From: Neochlamydia sp. AcF84
GTDB lineage: Bacteria > Chlamydiota > Chlamydiia > Chlamydiales > Parachlamydiaceae
DNA: 64,000 nt
Direction of reading: 5' to 3'
NCBI RefSeq assembly: GCF_011087585.1
Contig: NZ_VJOT01000021.1
Location: 102,532-166,531, forward strand
Shown: positions 56,775 to 64,000 of the stretch, one piece after another
How the letters are laid out: each line of letters begins with the position of its first letter
How positions within the stretch are numbered: the stretch's first letter is position 1
The notes under the pieces: generated by a model
Seen by the model: the letters and a program-made list of their open reading frames with translations, nothing else
What the model was told of the DNA's origin: nothing
Databases searched by the model: none
Made by a program: the position numbers and the translations under genes

Positions 56775-57953
56775 ATGATAAAAGTAGATTTTTTACGCCC
56801 CTTTTTATTAATAGCTTTAATATTTTTGCTAGCTGCTTCCTGCGGAGGCGAAAAATCCTTGCCTCCTCCTCCCTTTGTAGAAGTAAGTGCTTTAACTATT
56901 CAAAAAACCACTATTCCCTGGATTTATGAATCGGTGGGCTATGCCGAAAGTTCTCACCAGGTTGAAATCCGTGCGCGCGTAGAGGGCTACTTGGAAGAGA
57001 TTGCCTATATAGAGGGGGCCGAAGTAACAAAAGGGCAGCTGCTTTTCAAATTAGACCAAACTCCTTTTATAGCGGCTGTTGAACAAGCCAAAGGAAACCT
57101 AGCAAGAGAAAAAGCTCTTTTAGGGAATGCACAACAAGCTGTAGAGCGCTTAACACCTTTGTATGCCAAGCATGCCGCCAGCAAAAAAGATTTAGATGAG
57201 GCCACAGCAAATTTATTAGCTTCCCAAGCTAGCGTGCAAGTAGCAGAGGCCGCGTTAAAAGTGGCAGAAATTAATTTAAGCTATACCCTCCTAACTTCTC
57301 CTATTAATGGTCTTTCGGGAAAATCAAGCTATCGTCAAGGCGCTCTTATTTCCCCTGGCTCTAATCAGCTCATGACTTCTATCACTGTTTTGGATCCTAT
57401 CTGGATTTCCTTTAGCATTTCTGAAAATGAGATTTTAAAAATAGATAAGGAGGTTAAAAATCGTACGTTAGTTTTACCCCAGGATAAAAATTATGGGGTA
57501 GAGGTGATATTAGCGGATGGCAGCCGGTATCCTTTTCGCGGAGAAGTTAACTTTTCTGCTCCCACCTATGATCAAAAAACAGGCACCTTGTCGATGCGTG
57601 CCCAGCTTCCTAATCCTAAGCTTATTCTTAAGCCAGGCCAATTTGTTCGCGTCAAGGTTAAAGGAGCTATTAAACCTAACACCATCTATGTTCCTCAAAA
57701 AGCCCTGTTGGAAAGTAAAACAGGAATGTATGTTTACATCGTAAGGGAAGGGAAAGCTGCCATACAAAATGTGACCGTAGGAGATTGGTATGGTGATGAC
57801 TGGATTATAGAAGAGGGATTGAGAGAGGGGGACCAAGTGATTGTCGATGGTATTAACAAAGTGGGACAGGGCACTCCCATCAAGGTCACCAAGGAAATTA
57901 AGGTGGATAAGAGTCACAAGCAAGAGCTTATCTTGCCCCAATTAGGGGAATAA
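56775..57953 (+). CDS. RND efflux membrane fusion protein (AcrA/MexA type), lipoprotein
   Basis: 392 residues. Lipoprotein signal with lipobox LAASC (Cys23). Standard order follows: half lipoyl domain (VEIRARVEGYLEEI), alpha-hairpin (about 95-165), second lipoyl half, beta-barrel (VLDPIWISFSISE) and membrane-proximal domain ending in VIVDGINKVGQGTPI. It links the inner-membrane pump to the outer-membrane channel. The downstream pump starts 3 bases later. Confidence 0.94.
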   Translation: MIKVDFLRPFLLIALIFLLAASCGGEKSLPPPPFVEVSALTIQKTTIPWIYESVGYAESSHQVEIRARVEGYLEEIAYIEGAEVTKGQLLFKLDQTPFIAAVEQAKGNLAREKALLGNAQQAVERLTPLYAKHAASKKDLDEATANLLASQASVQVAEAALKVAEINLSYTLLTSPINGLSGKSSYRQGALISPGSNQLMTSITVLDPIWISFSISENEILKIDKEVKNRTLVLPQDKNYGVEVILADGSRYPFRGEVNFSAPTYDQKTGTLSMRAQLPNPKLILKPGQFVRVKVKGAIKPNTIYVPQKALLESKTGMYVYIVREGKAAIQNVTVGDWYGDDWIIEEGLREGDQVIVDGINKVGQGTPIKVTKEIKVDKSHKQELILPQLGE

Positions 57954-57956
57954 AGG

Positions 57957-60900
57957 ATGAAAATTTCCAACTTTTTTATCGACCGTCCCATCTTTGCTAG
58001 CGTTTTGTCCATTATTATCATGTTTGCCGGTTTTATTGCTTTAATGAATTTGCCGATTGAGCAGTACCCCAATATTACTCCTCCTCTTATCCAAGTTTCC
58101 ACCTATTATCCAGGTGCGGGTGCCCAAACCATTGCTGATAGCGTGGCCGCTCCTTTGGAGCAGCAAATCAATGGGGTAGAAAATATGATTTATATGTCTT
58201 CCCAAAATTCATCTTCGGGTAATTATCTTTTGAATGTTTATTTCGAAGTGGGTTCTGATCCTAAAAAAGCCCAAATTGATGTCAATAACAACGTAAGTAA
58301 GGTGTTGGCTCAATTACCTGAGGAAGTGCAGCGTCAGGGGGTAATCGTGCAAAAGCAGACTCCTAATATTCTTTTGTTTGTAGCTTTGCAATCGCCGGAT
58401 GGTCGTTATAACGATATTTTTATGAGCAATTATGCCACTATTAATGTGGTAACTGAATTACAGTTGATTCCGGGAGTAAGCCAAGTTAGCATTATAGGAG
58501 CTCGAGATTATGCGATGCGCATATGGCTTAAACCTGACCGCATGGCACAGTTGGGAATTACTACGTCCGATGTTGTGGACTCTATTAGGGAGCAAAACAG
58601 CCAAGTACCCGCTGGTATGATAGGAGGGAACCCTACCTCTCTACCTATTGAGCTAACTTTACCCATGCTAGCTACAGGGCGACTGACGACGGCAGAAGAA
58701 TTTGAAAACATTATTATCAAAGCAAATGCCGATGGTTCGATGGTCTTTGTGAGAGATGTAGCAGAGGTCGAGCTGGGTGCTGCTAATTATGATGTCAATG
58801 CTAAGCTTAATAATAAGTCGATGACAGCCATTGCTATTTATCAGCAATATGGAGCCAATGCTCTAGAAGTTGCCGATAAAGTTAAAGCGAAGATGAAAGA
58901 ATTAGCTACCAGCTTTCCCAACGGGATCGAATATACTATTCCTTATGATACCACCAAATTTGTAAAAGCCTCTATTCATGAAGTGGCCATCACTATTTTA
59001 GAAGCTGCCATTTTAGTGGTTTTAGTCGTGCTTCTTTTCTTGCAAAATTTGCGGGCTACCTTAATTCCGATGCTTGCCATGCTTGTATCTATTGTAGGAG
59101 CATTTGCAGGGATGCTTGTACTAGGATACTCCATCAATACTTTAACATTATTTGCTATGGTTTTGGCTATTGGCATTGTAGTCGATGATGCAATTGTCGT
59201 TATTGAAAATGTTGAACATAATATGCGCGCCTTAAAATTGCCTGCTCCAGCAGCTGCTAAAAAAGCCATGGCCGAGGTATCGGGTCCTGTAATAGCCATT
59301 GTTTTTGTGCTGTGCGCAGTTTTTATTCCGGTAGCCTTTCTGGGTGGAATTACAGGCGAGCTCTATCGTCAATTTGCTATTACTATTTCCATTGCCGTGG
59401 TGATTTCAGGTGTTGTCGCCTTAACCTTAAGTCCTGCGCTGGCCGCTCTATTATTAAAGCATAAAAAAGAGGATTCAAAATTTACGATTAAATTTAATCA
59501 TGCTTTTGAAAGGTTGGGAAATCGATATGTAAAAATTGCACGCCTACTCCTTATGAATCCTCTATGGGCTCTATCTATTTTTGTGATCGTTTGCTCTGCT
59601 GTAGGTTTTATGTATAAGCTAGTCCCTTCTAGTTTTGTTCCTATCGAAGATCAAGGCTATATCATGGCCGTCGGCATGCTACCCGATGGGGCTAGCCTAC
59701 ATCGCGTCGATGCTGTAACTAGCCAGATAGATAACCTAACCAAGACTCATCCTGCTGTCACCGATGTGGTTGCCCTAGATGGTTTTGGATTATTAGATGG
59801 TTTAAATAGAAATAACCAATCTAGCTATTTTATCGTATTCAAAGATTGGAGTGAGCGAACGGGCAAGAATCAAGCGGCTCCAGCCTTATTGCAGCAGTTA
59901 GCTCCTAAATATGCAGCTTTGCAAGAGGCGGTGGTTATTCCTTTCAATCCACCTGCTATTCAAGGCATAGGCAGTGTGGGCGGCTTTGAATTTTGGGTAC
60001 AATCCAGGTCTTCAGGTAATATTGAATCATTGGAAAAATACGCAAAAGAAATTGTTGCTAAGGCTAACCAAAGCCCTATTCTTAGGGGTGTTTCTACCAA
60101 TATCGACGCTACGGCTAAACAGTTTTTCCTTTCCTATGATCGTGAAAAATCTAAAAGCATGGCTGTCTCCATTGCTGAGGTTTATCAAACTCTACAAGCC
60201 ATGATGGGCTCTTTATATGTTAATAATTTTAACAAATTTGGCCGCGTATATAACGTCTATGTTCAAGCAGAAGATATTTACCGTAGCACTCCTTATAAGC
60301 TTGGAGAAATCTATGTCAGATCTTTAAATGCAAGCATGGTTCCTTTGAAGTCTTTGATAAATATACGCAATATCAAAGGACCTTCCCTGATTAGCCGCTT
60401 TAATAGTTTTAATGCCGCCAGAATCAATGGAAGTGCAGCGGCAGGCTTTAGCTCGGGTCAGGCTATGGCTGCTATGGAGGAGATAGCGCGGGAGATACTC
60501 CCCCCTGAAATGTCATTTTCATGGGGCGGGCAATCCTATCAAGAGAAAAAAATGGTAGGCACAGGCCTTAAAGTCATGGCGGCAGGTTTGTTCATGGTTT
60601 TTCTCATACTGGCAGCCCTTTATGAGAAATGGTCTTTGCCTTTTTCCATTTTAATGGTGGTGCCTTTTGGCCTCTTGGGAGCCTTTTTGGCTGTGTGGAT
60701 GAATGGAATGAGCAATGATGTCTATTTTCAAGTAGGCTTAATAACCTTAATTGCTCTTTCTGCAAAAAATGCAATTCTCATTGTAGAGTTTGCAGTGATC
60801 AAGCACCAAGAAGGCTTGCCTTTAGCAGAAGCGGCTTTAGAAGCTGGAAAGCTGCGCTTAAGAGCCATTTTGATGACTTCATTAACATTTATATTAGGCG

Positions 60901-61118
60901 TTGTGCCTTTATTCATCGCCAAAGGAGCAGGAGCTGCCAGCCGCAACTCGGTGGGTACGGGCGTCTTAGGAGGAATGATAACAGCTACCTTTCTAGCTAT
61001 TTTTTTTGTTCCTTTTTTCTATAAGTTATTAGAAGAAATAGCAAATTGGAAAGGAAAGAAACAAGGCTATTTATCCTCACATACTTCTAAAGAAATATCG
61101 GACAAGACAAATGTATAA
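57957..61118 (+). CDS. RND multidrug efflux pump (AcrB/MexB type, HAE1 family)
   Basis: 1053 residues, the norm for HAE1 pumps. Opens with SNFFIDRPIFASVLSIIIMFAG; the proton-relay Asp pair is visible in AIGIVVDDAIVVIENVEHN; FLGGITGELYRQFA and the second-half LSAKNAILIVEFA signature are present, with 12 membrane helices and two large periplasmic loops. It exports hydrophobic compounds using the proton gradient. It overlaps the outer-membrane factor gene by 8 bases, completing a three-gene operon. Confidence 0.96.
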   Translation: MKISNFFIDRPIFASVLSIIIMFAGFIALMNLPIEQYPNITPPLIQVSTYYPGAGAQTIADSVAAPLEQQINGVENMIYMSSQNSSSGNYLLNVYFEVGSDPKKAQIDVNNNVSKVLAQLPEEVQRQGVIVQKQTPNILLFVALQSPDGRYNDIFMSNYATINVVTELQLIPGVSQVSIIGARDYAMRIWLKPDRMAQLGITTSDVVDSIREQNSQVPAGMIGGNPTSLPIELTLPMLATGRLTTAEEFENIIIKANADGSMVFVRDVAEVELGAANYDVNAKLNNKSMTAIAIYQQYGANALEVADKVKAKMKELATSFPNGIEYTIPYDTTKFVKASIHEVAITILEAAILVVLVVLLFLQNLRATLIPMLAMLVSIVGAFAGMLVLGYSINTLTLFAMVLAIGIVVDDAIVVIENVEHNMRALKLPAPAAAKKAMAEVSGPVIAIVFVLCAVFIPVAFLGGITGELYRQFAITISIAVVISGVVALTLSPALAALLLKHKKEDSKFTIKFNHAFERLGNRYVKIARLLLMNPLWALSIFVIVCSAVGFMYKLVPSSFVPIEDQGYIMAVGMLPDGASLHRVDAVTSQIDNLTKTHPAVTDVVALDGFGLLDGLNRNNQSSYFIVFKDWSERTGKNQAAPALLQQLAPKYAALQEAVVIPFNPPAIQGIGSVGGFEFWVQSRSSGNIESLEKYAKEIVAKANQSPILRGVSTNIDATAKQFFLSYDREKSKSMAVSIAEVYQTLQAMMGSLYVNNFNKFGRVYNVYVQAEDIYRSTPYKLGEIYVRSLNASMVPLKSLINIRNIKGPSLISRFNSFNAARINGSAAAGFSSGQAMAAMEEIAREILPPEMSFSWGGQSYQEKKMVGTGLKVMAAGLFMVFLILAALYEKWSLPFSILMVVPFGLLGAFLAVWMNGMSNDVYFQVGLITLIALSAKNAILIVEFAVIKHQEGLPLAEAALEAGKLRLRAILMTSLTFILGVVPLFIAKGAGAASRNSVGTGVLGGMITATFLAIFFVPFFYKLLEEIANWKGKKQGYLSSHTSKEISDKTNV

Positions 61119-62556
61119 TTTAAAGACAAAGGCTTATCAAGGCGGGCGTTTTTTTCTCGCCTGTATAGGTTTATTAATAATTTCCTCTTGTGTTTTTAGG
61201 CCCAATTATACGCGCCCTCCCGTGAATATACCAGAAAATTGGCGCTTGCCTATGCATGAGGCCTGTAGCTTAGCAAACATCTATTGGTGGCAGCAGCTTG
61301 GCGATCCGGTATTAGAGGCTTTAATTAGGGAGGCTTTAAAAAATAATTACACTCTGCAAGCAGCGATGGCTTCGGTAGAAGCCTATCATAGCCAATTCAG
61401 AGCTACCAATTCCCAGCTTTTTCCTCAAATTACGGGGGATGGTAGCGCCTTAAGGCAAGGGCTTTCGGCTCAGTCTAATTTAGGTCTTGCGCAAAACTTA
61501 CGCTTAATAAACAGCTTTTCTGCCTTGTTGTCTTGTGCTTATGAATTAGATATTTGGGGGCGTCTAGGTTCTGCTTCTGATGTGGCTTTAGCTCAATATT
61601 TAGGAGAAATTCAAGCACGCCGCACCGTTATCCTTACCTTAGTAAGTGCGCTAGCCAACAGCTATATCACCTTACGGCAATATGATGAGCAATTGCAAAT
61701 AGCGCAGCAAACTCTAAACTCCTTTCAAGAGTCTTTGCAATTAATGACAGACCAATGGGAGGAAGGGGAAAGCTCTGAATTACCTATTATGCAAGCAAGC
61801 GCTGAAAGAGATACAGCTGCTAGCCTTGTTAAACAATTAGAAATTAATGTAGCTCAGCAAGAAAATCTTTTGTGCATTTTATTAGGGCGTAATCCCGGTA
61901 ATATTAGGCGGGGTAAAATACTTGAAGAGCTTGCGCAACCTCCTTCCATTCCAGCTGGATTGCCTTCCGACGTGCTAGAACAAAGGCCAGATGTGATGCA
62001 AGCCGAATTGAATTTGATAGCTGCCCATGCCAATGTGGGAGTGGCTAAAGCTAACCTATTTCCTCGTATATCTCTTACCGGATATTATGGAAATCAAAGC
62101 TTTGCATTAAATACGCTTTTTAAAGGTGCTGCTTGCGCTTGGCAAGTCGGTACAACTTTTAGTGAGCAGATATTTAATGGGGGGCTTTATATTGCTCAAT
62201 TAGATCAGGCGCATGCGCAAGAAAAGCAAGCTCTGTTTTCCTACTATAACACTATACAAACTGCTTTTAAAGAAGTGGAAAATGCGTTAATTGGTCATTC
62301 TAAGAGCTTAGAGGTATTAGAAATACAAAAGGATCAGGTGCAAGCTTTGCAAAAATCTCTTGCTCTGGCTTTACTAGCCTATGACAATGGCCAGGTGGAT
62401 TACTTAAATGTTCTAGATGCCCGAAGAAATCTGTTGTCTGCACAGCTTAACTTAGTTCAAGCTCGCAGTGCTACCTATACTACCTTTATTGGAGTCTATA
62501 AAGCTTTAGGAGGGGGATGGGTACAAGAGGCGGATACATTAGCTACTGAAGGGTAA
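61111..62556 (+). CDS. Outer-membrane efflux lipoprotein (OprM/NodT type)
   Basis: 481 residues with a lipobox LIISSC (Cys27) followed by PNYTRPPVNIPENWR, the usual start of NodT-family channels. Two homologous halves carry the long helical hairpins (for example YELDIWGRLGSASDVALAQY and LPSDVLEQRPDVMQAELNLIAAHANVGVAKA). It trimerises into the exit duct for the pump encoded just upstream. Translation is probably coupled through the 8-base overlap. Confidence 0.95.
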   Translation: MYNLKTKAYQGGRFFLACIGLLIISSCVFRPNYTRPPVNIPENWRLPMHEACSLANIYWWQQLGDPVLEALIREALKNNYTLQAAMASVEAYHSQFRATNSQLFPQITGDGSALRQGLSAQSNLGLAQNLRLINSFSALLSCAYELDIWGRLGSASDVALAQYLGEIQARRTVILTLVSALANSYITLRQYDEQLQIAQQTLNSFQESLQLMTDQWEEGESSELPIMQASAERDTAASLVKQLEINVAQQENLLCILLGRNPGNIRRGKILEELAQPPSIPAGLPSDVLEQRPDVMQAELNLIAAHANVGVAKANLFPRISLTGYYGNQSFALNTLFKGAACAWQVGTTFSEQIFNGGLYIAQLDQAHAQEKQALFSYYNTIQTAFKEVENALIGHSKSLEVLEIQKDQVQALQKSLALALLAYDNGQVDYLNVLDARRNLLSAQLNLVQARSATYTTFIGVYKALGGGWVQEADTLATEG

Positions 62557-62769
62557 AAGTGCGTTTATCCCTAAAAAATTATGTTTTTATTCAAACTCTT
62601 TACTCCTTGTTTAGCCTAAATTTCTAATTATCAGAGGATTATAAAATATTTAACTTCTAAAGATTTAAGCTTGTCTATTCAATAAATCGAAAAAAAGTGA
62701 AGGGAATTTAGTCTAAGATATAGCCGTTTAAATTTTATTTTTCTAAGGATATATGTATAATTAAATGGC
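62557..62769. other. Intergenic region after the efflux operon
   Basis: AT-rich spacer of about 210 bases without a convincing terminator or gene; it joins the decayed transposase. Confidence 0.35.
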
Positions 62770-62958
62770 ATGGTATAGTCACACGATTTAAGAAAAAAAG
62801 CTTTAAATTATATAGAGAATGGCGGCTCAATCACCACAGCTAGTGAGGTGTTTGGCGTAACAGTTCGCACGTTAACAAGCTGGATTAAGTGGAAAAAACA
62901 AGGTTGCCTAGCTCCTAAAAAAAGACGGCAGAGCCCCAGCAAAATTAATAGTGAATAG
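62770..62958 (+). pseudogene. IS630-type transposase N-terminal fragment
   Basis: Reads as a helix-turn-helix transposase start (SHDLRKKALNYIENGGSI, then ASEVFGVTVRTLTSWIKWKK) of the IS630/Tc1-mariner type. Codon 3 is TAG and a second TAG occurs at 62956-62958 where a sense codon is expected, so it is inactive. The catalytic C-terminal part appears about 600 bases downstream. Confidence 0.8.
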
Positions 62959-63010
62959 CTAAAATTGTATATGAAACAAATAGCTGAAGCAATCAAAAAA
63001 AGGATTAAAA

Positions 63011-63322
63011 ATGAGTAAGTTATTTAAAGGGCTTAAAAAAGGGCTTGAAGAAGCTCTAGCATTCACAGAAAGAAAGGTTACGCTTAAGTCAGAGCTTATC
63101 GAAATCCCTGAGCCTCCAAATGAATATAAGGCTATCGATATTAAGAGAATCAGAGAGAAAAATCATTATTCCCAAGGAATTTTTGCAAAAGTATTAAATG
63201 TAAGTGTAAAGACAGTTCAATCTTGGGAATCCGGAACCCGCGCTCCAAGCCATGCAGCGCTGCGACTTTTAGAAATTGTAGACAAAGGTTTTTATGATCC
63301 TCAAATTTTTAAGCCTCTATAA
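63011..63322 (+). CDS. XRE-family HTH regulator, antitoxin-like, 103 aa
   Basis: N-terminal 35 residues are basic and helical; residues about 45-95 form a Cro/C1-type HTH (IKRIREKNHYSQGIFAKVLNVSVKTVQSWESGTRAPSHAALRLL, shown here as its overall span), ending in a short tail. The layout matches the NadS/HigA-like regulators usually found next to a RelE/HigB-type toxin. No toxin gene is seen on either side, so it may be an orphan antitoxin or a stand-alone regulator. AAGGATT precedes the ATG. It lies between the two halves of a decayed transposase. Confidence 0.8.
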   Translation: MSKLFKGLKKGLEEALAFTERKVTLKSELIEIPEPPNEYKAIDIKRIREKNHYSQGIFAKVLNVSVKTVQSWESGTRAPSHAALRLLEIVDKGFYDPQIFKPL

Positions 63323-63538
63323 TGGTGATAGTTTCATGGTCGTTTTTCCAATTAAAAGCTGAGTCTGCTTACAGAATGTAGGGATTAGCCAAGTAGGTTT
63401 TTGAAAATGCTCGGTTTCTTCCAAAGTTGAGATGTTTGGGTAGGCTATGATAATTAGCGAAAATTTTTCTATTACTTAAATTTGTTATACAAGTACTTGT
63501 AATTCCTTTTCATTTTACTTTTGGCTAGGAAAATATTG
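63323..63538. other. Spacer between the XRE gene and the transposase C-terminal fragment
   Basis: About 215 bases without a recognisable gene. No toxin-like frame is present. Confidence 0.4.
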
Positions 63539-63715
63539 ATGCCACAGCTTAAAGCAGGTCAGCTTGTAATTATGGACAATACTATCTTTCATAAATACCA
63601 AACCACCCATGAGCTTATCAAAAAGGCAGGATGTAAGATTTTGTTTTTGCTGCCTTATTCTCTGAATTTAAATCTTATTGAAATCTTTTGAGCTAATTTG
63701 AGAAGGTTACTATAG
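63539..63715 (+). pseudogene. IS630-type transposase C-terminal fragment
   Basis: Encodes the end of the DDE catalytic domain: QLVIMDNTIFHKYQTTHELI, then AGCKILFLLPYSLNLNLIEIF, where active enzymes read MDNxxFHK and PPYSPDLNPIE(K)FW. The Trp codon after EIF is TGA and a TAG follows at 63713. Several consensus prolines are changed, so it is an old, inactive remnant matching the N-terminal fragment at 62770-62958. Confidence 0.85.
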
Positions 63716-63900
63716 CGAACTTAAATAAATTTTCTACTCTTGCTTAAACCATTGATTTCTCTTTTTTAAGTATACGTTAATGGAAAGAAATATAGGATTT
63801 AAATCACTATTTTTTCTCCTACTCTGCCAGTTATGCATAACATCCTTTTTACCAAAAAGTTTGCGAAGAGACTACTTTTTTCAACAGGAGCATGCCGACT
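63716..63900. other. Spacer after the transposase fragment
   Basis: About 185 bases with no recognised gene or RNA, between two pieces of decayed mobile DNA. Confidence 0.35.
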
Positions 63901-64000
63901 TGGGTGTAAACAAAAGTGTTGGCAATTCTTTTTAAGCAGCAGCTTTGTAGGAATTCCAGTAAGCTTCCCAATAACCATTTAATCTACCTATTCTTAAGTT
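63901..64000. repeat. Dispersed repeat, copy 2 (cut by the window end)
   Basis: Matches 48871-48971 in the same orientation with about 80% identity. Relative to copy 1 it has a 2-base deletion near 63975 that breaks the minus-strand reading frame. It continues beyond the window. Confidence 0.85.

Noticed and set aside
56714..56929. 71-codon frame overlapping the membrane fusion protein start
   Set aside because: It overlaps the lipoprotein signal of the efflux gene in another frame; the efflux frame has clear family motifs.

Overview
The window is a chromosomal segment of an amoeba-associated chlamydia, most likely family Parachlamydiaceae and possibly close to Neochlamydia. This rests on AT-rich, gene-sparse DNA with many decayed genes, on chlamydia-like conserved blocks (yycJ with ftsK; comEC, ptsH, ptsI, ybaB and dnaX in one neighbourhood), on a divergent groEL with a CIRCE operator, and on eukaryote-like proteins with F-box, LRR, TPR and kinase-like domains. 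The genus is inference from protein style; no 16S rRNA is present.

Layout. 0.9-8.4 kb: a probable operon of a 1448-residue P-loop GTPase with long coiled coils and two related proteins of unknown family. 9.1-15.4 kb: SMR efflux pump, SDR oxidoreductase, YycJ/WalJ hydrolase, a small acidic protein, FtsK, UppP and tRNA-His. 15.4-17 kb: gene-poor DNA with remnants of an LRR gene and of a membrane-protein-like gene. 17-24 kb: two tandem paralogues, each F-box-like + nucleotidyltransferase + TPR. 24.1-32.6 kb: ComEC, an NDH-2-like fragment, a broken gene, HPr kinase, HPr, Enzyme I, YbaB and DnaX, an arrangement that from memory resembles Chlamydia trachomatis CT334-CT339. 33-38.6 kb: GATA microsatellite, GalE, HD-domain membrane phosphodiesterase, SDR, DEAD-box helicase. 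39-42.8 kb: pentapeptide-repeat/C26 amidotransferase fusion and phosphohexomutase. 43.2-46.2 kb: iron-type ABC importer. 46.4-51.2 kb: orphan groEL, CIRCE, small ORFs, a repeat fragment and an F-box/LRR gene. 51.4-56.6 kb: FadL-like porin, RsmI, tRNA-Cys, kinase-like protein, desaturase. 56.8-62.6 kb: complete RND tripartite efflux operon. 62.7-64 kb: decayed IS630-type transposase pieces flanking an XRE regulator, and a second copy of the repeat seen near 48.9 kb.

Housekeeping blocks (envelope lipid recycling, chromosome segregation, DNA polymerase clamp loader, PTS-type regulation, iron uptake, efflux) are interleaved with accessory genes that look host-directed. The strongest candidates for undescribed biology are the GTPase cluster (924-8352), the F-box/NTase/TPR pair (16986-23976), the kinase-like protein (53998-55416) and the pentapeptide/amidotransferase fusion (39000-40898).
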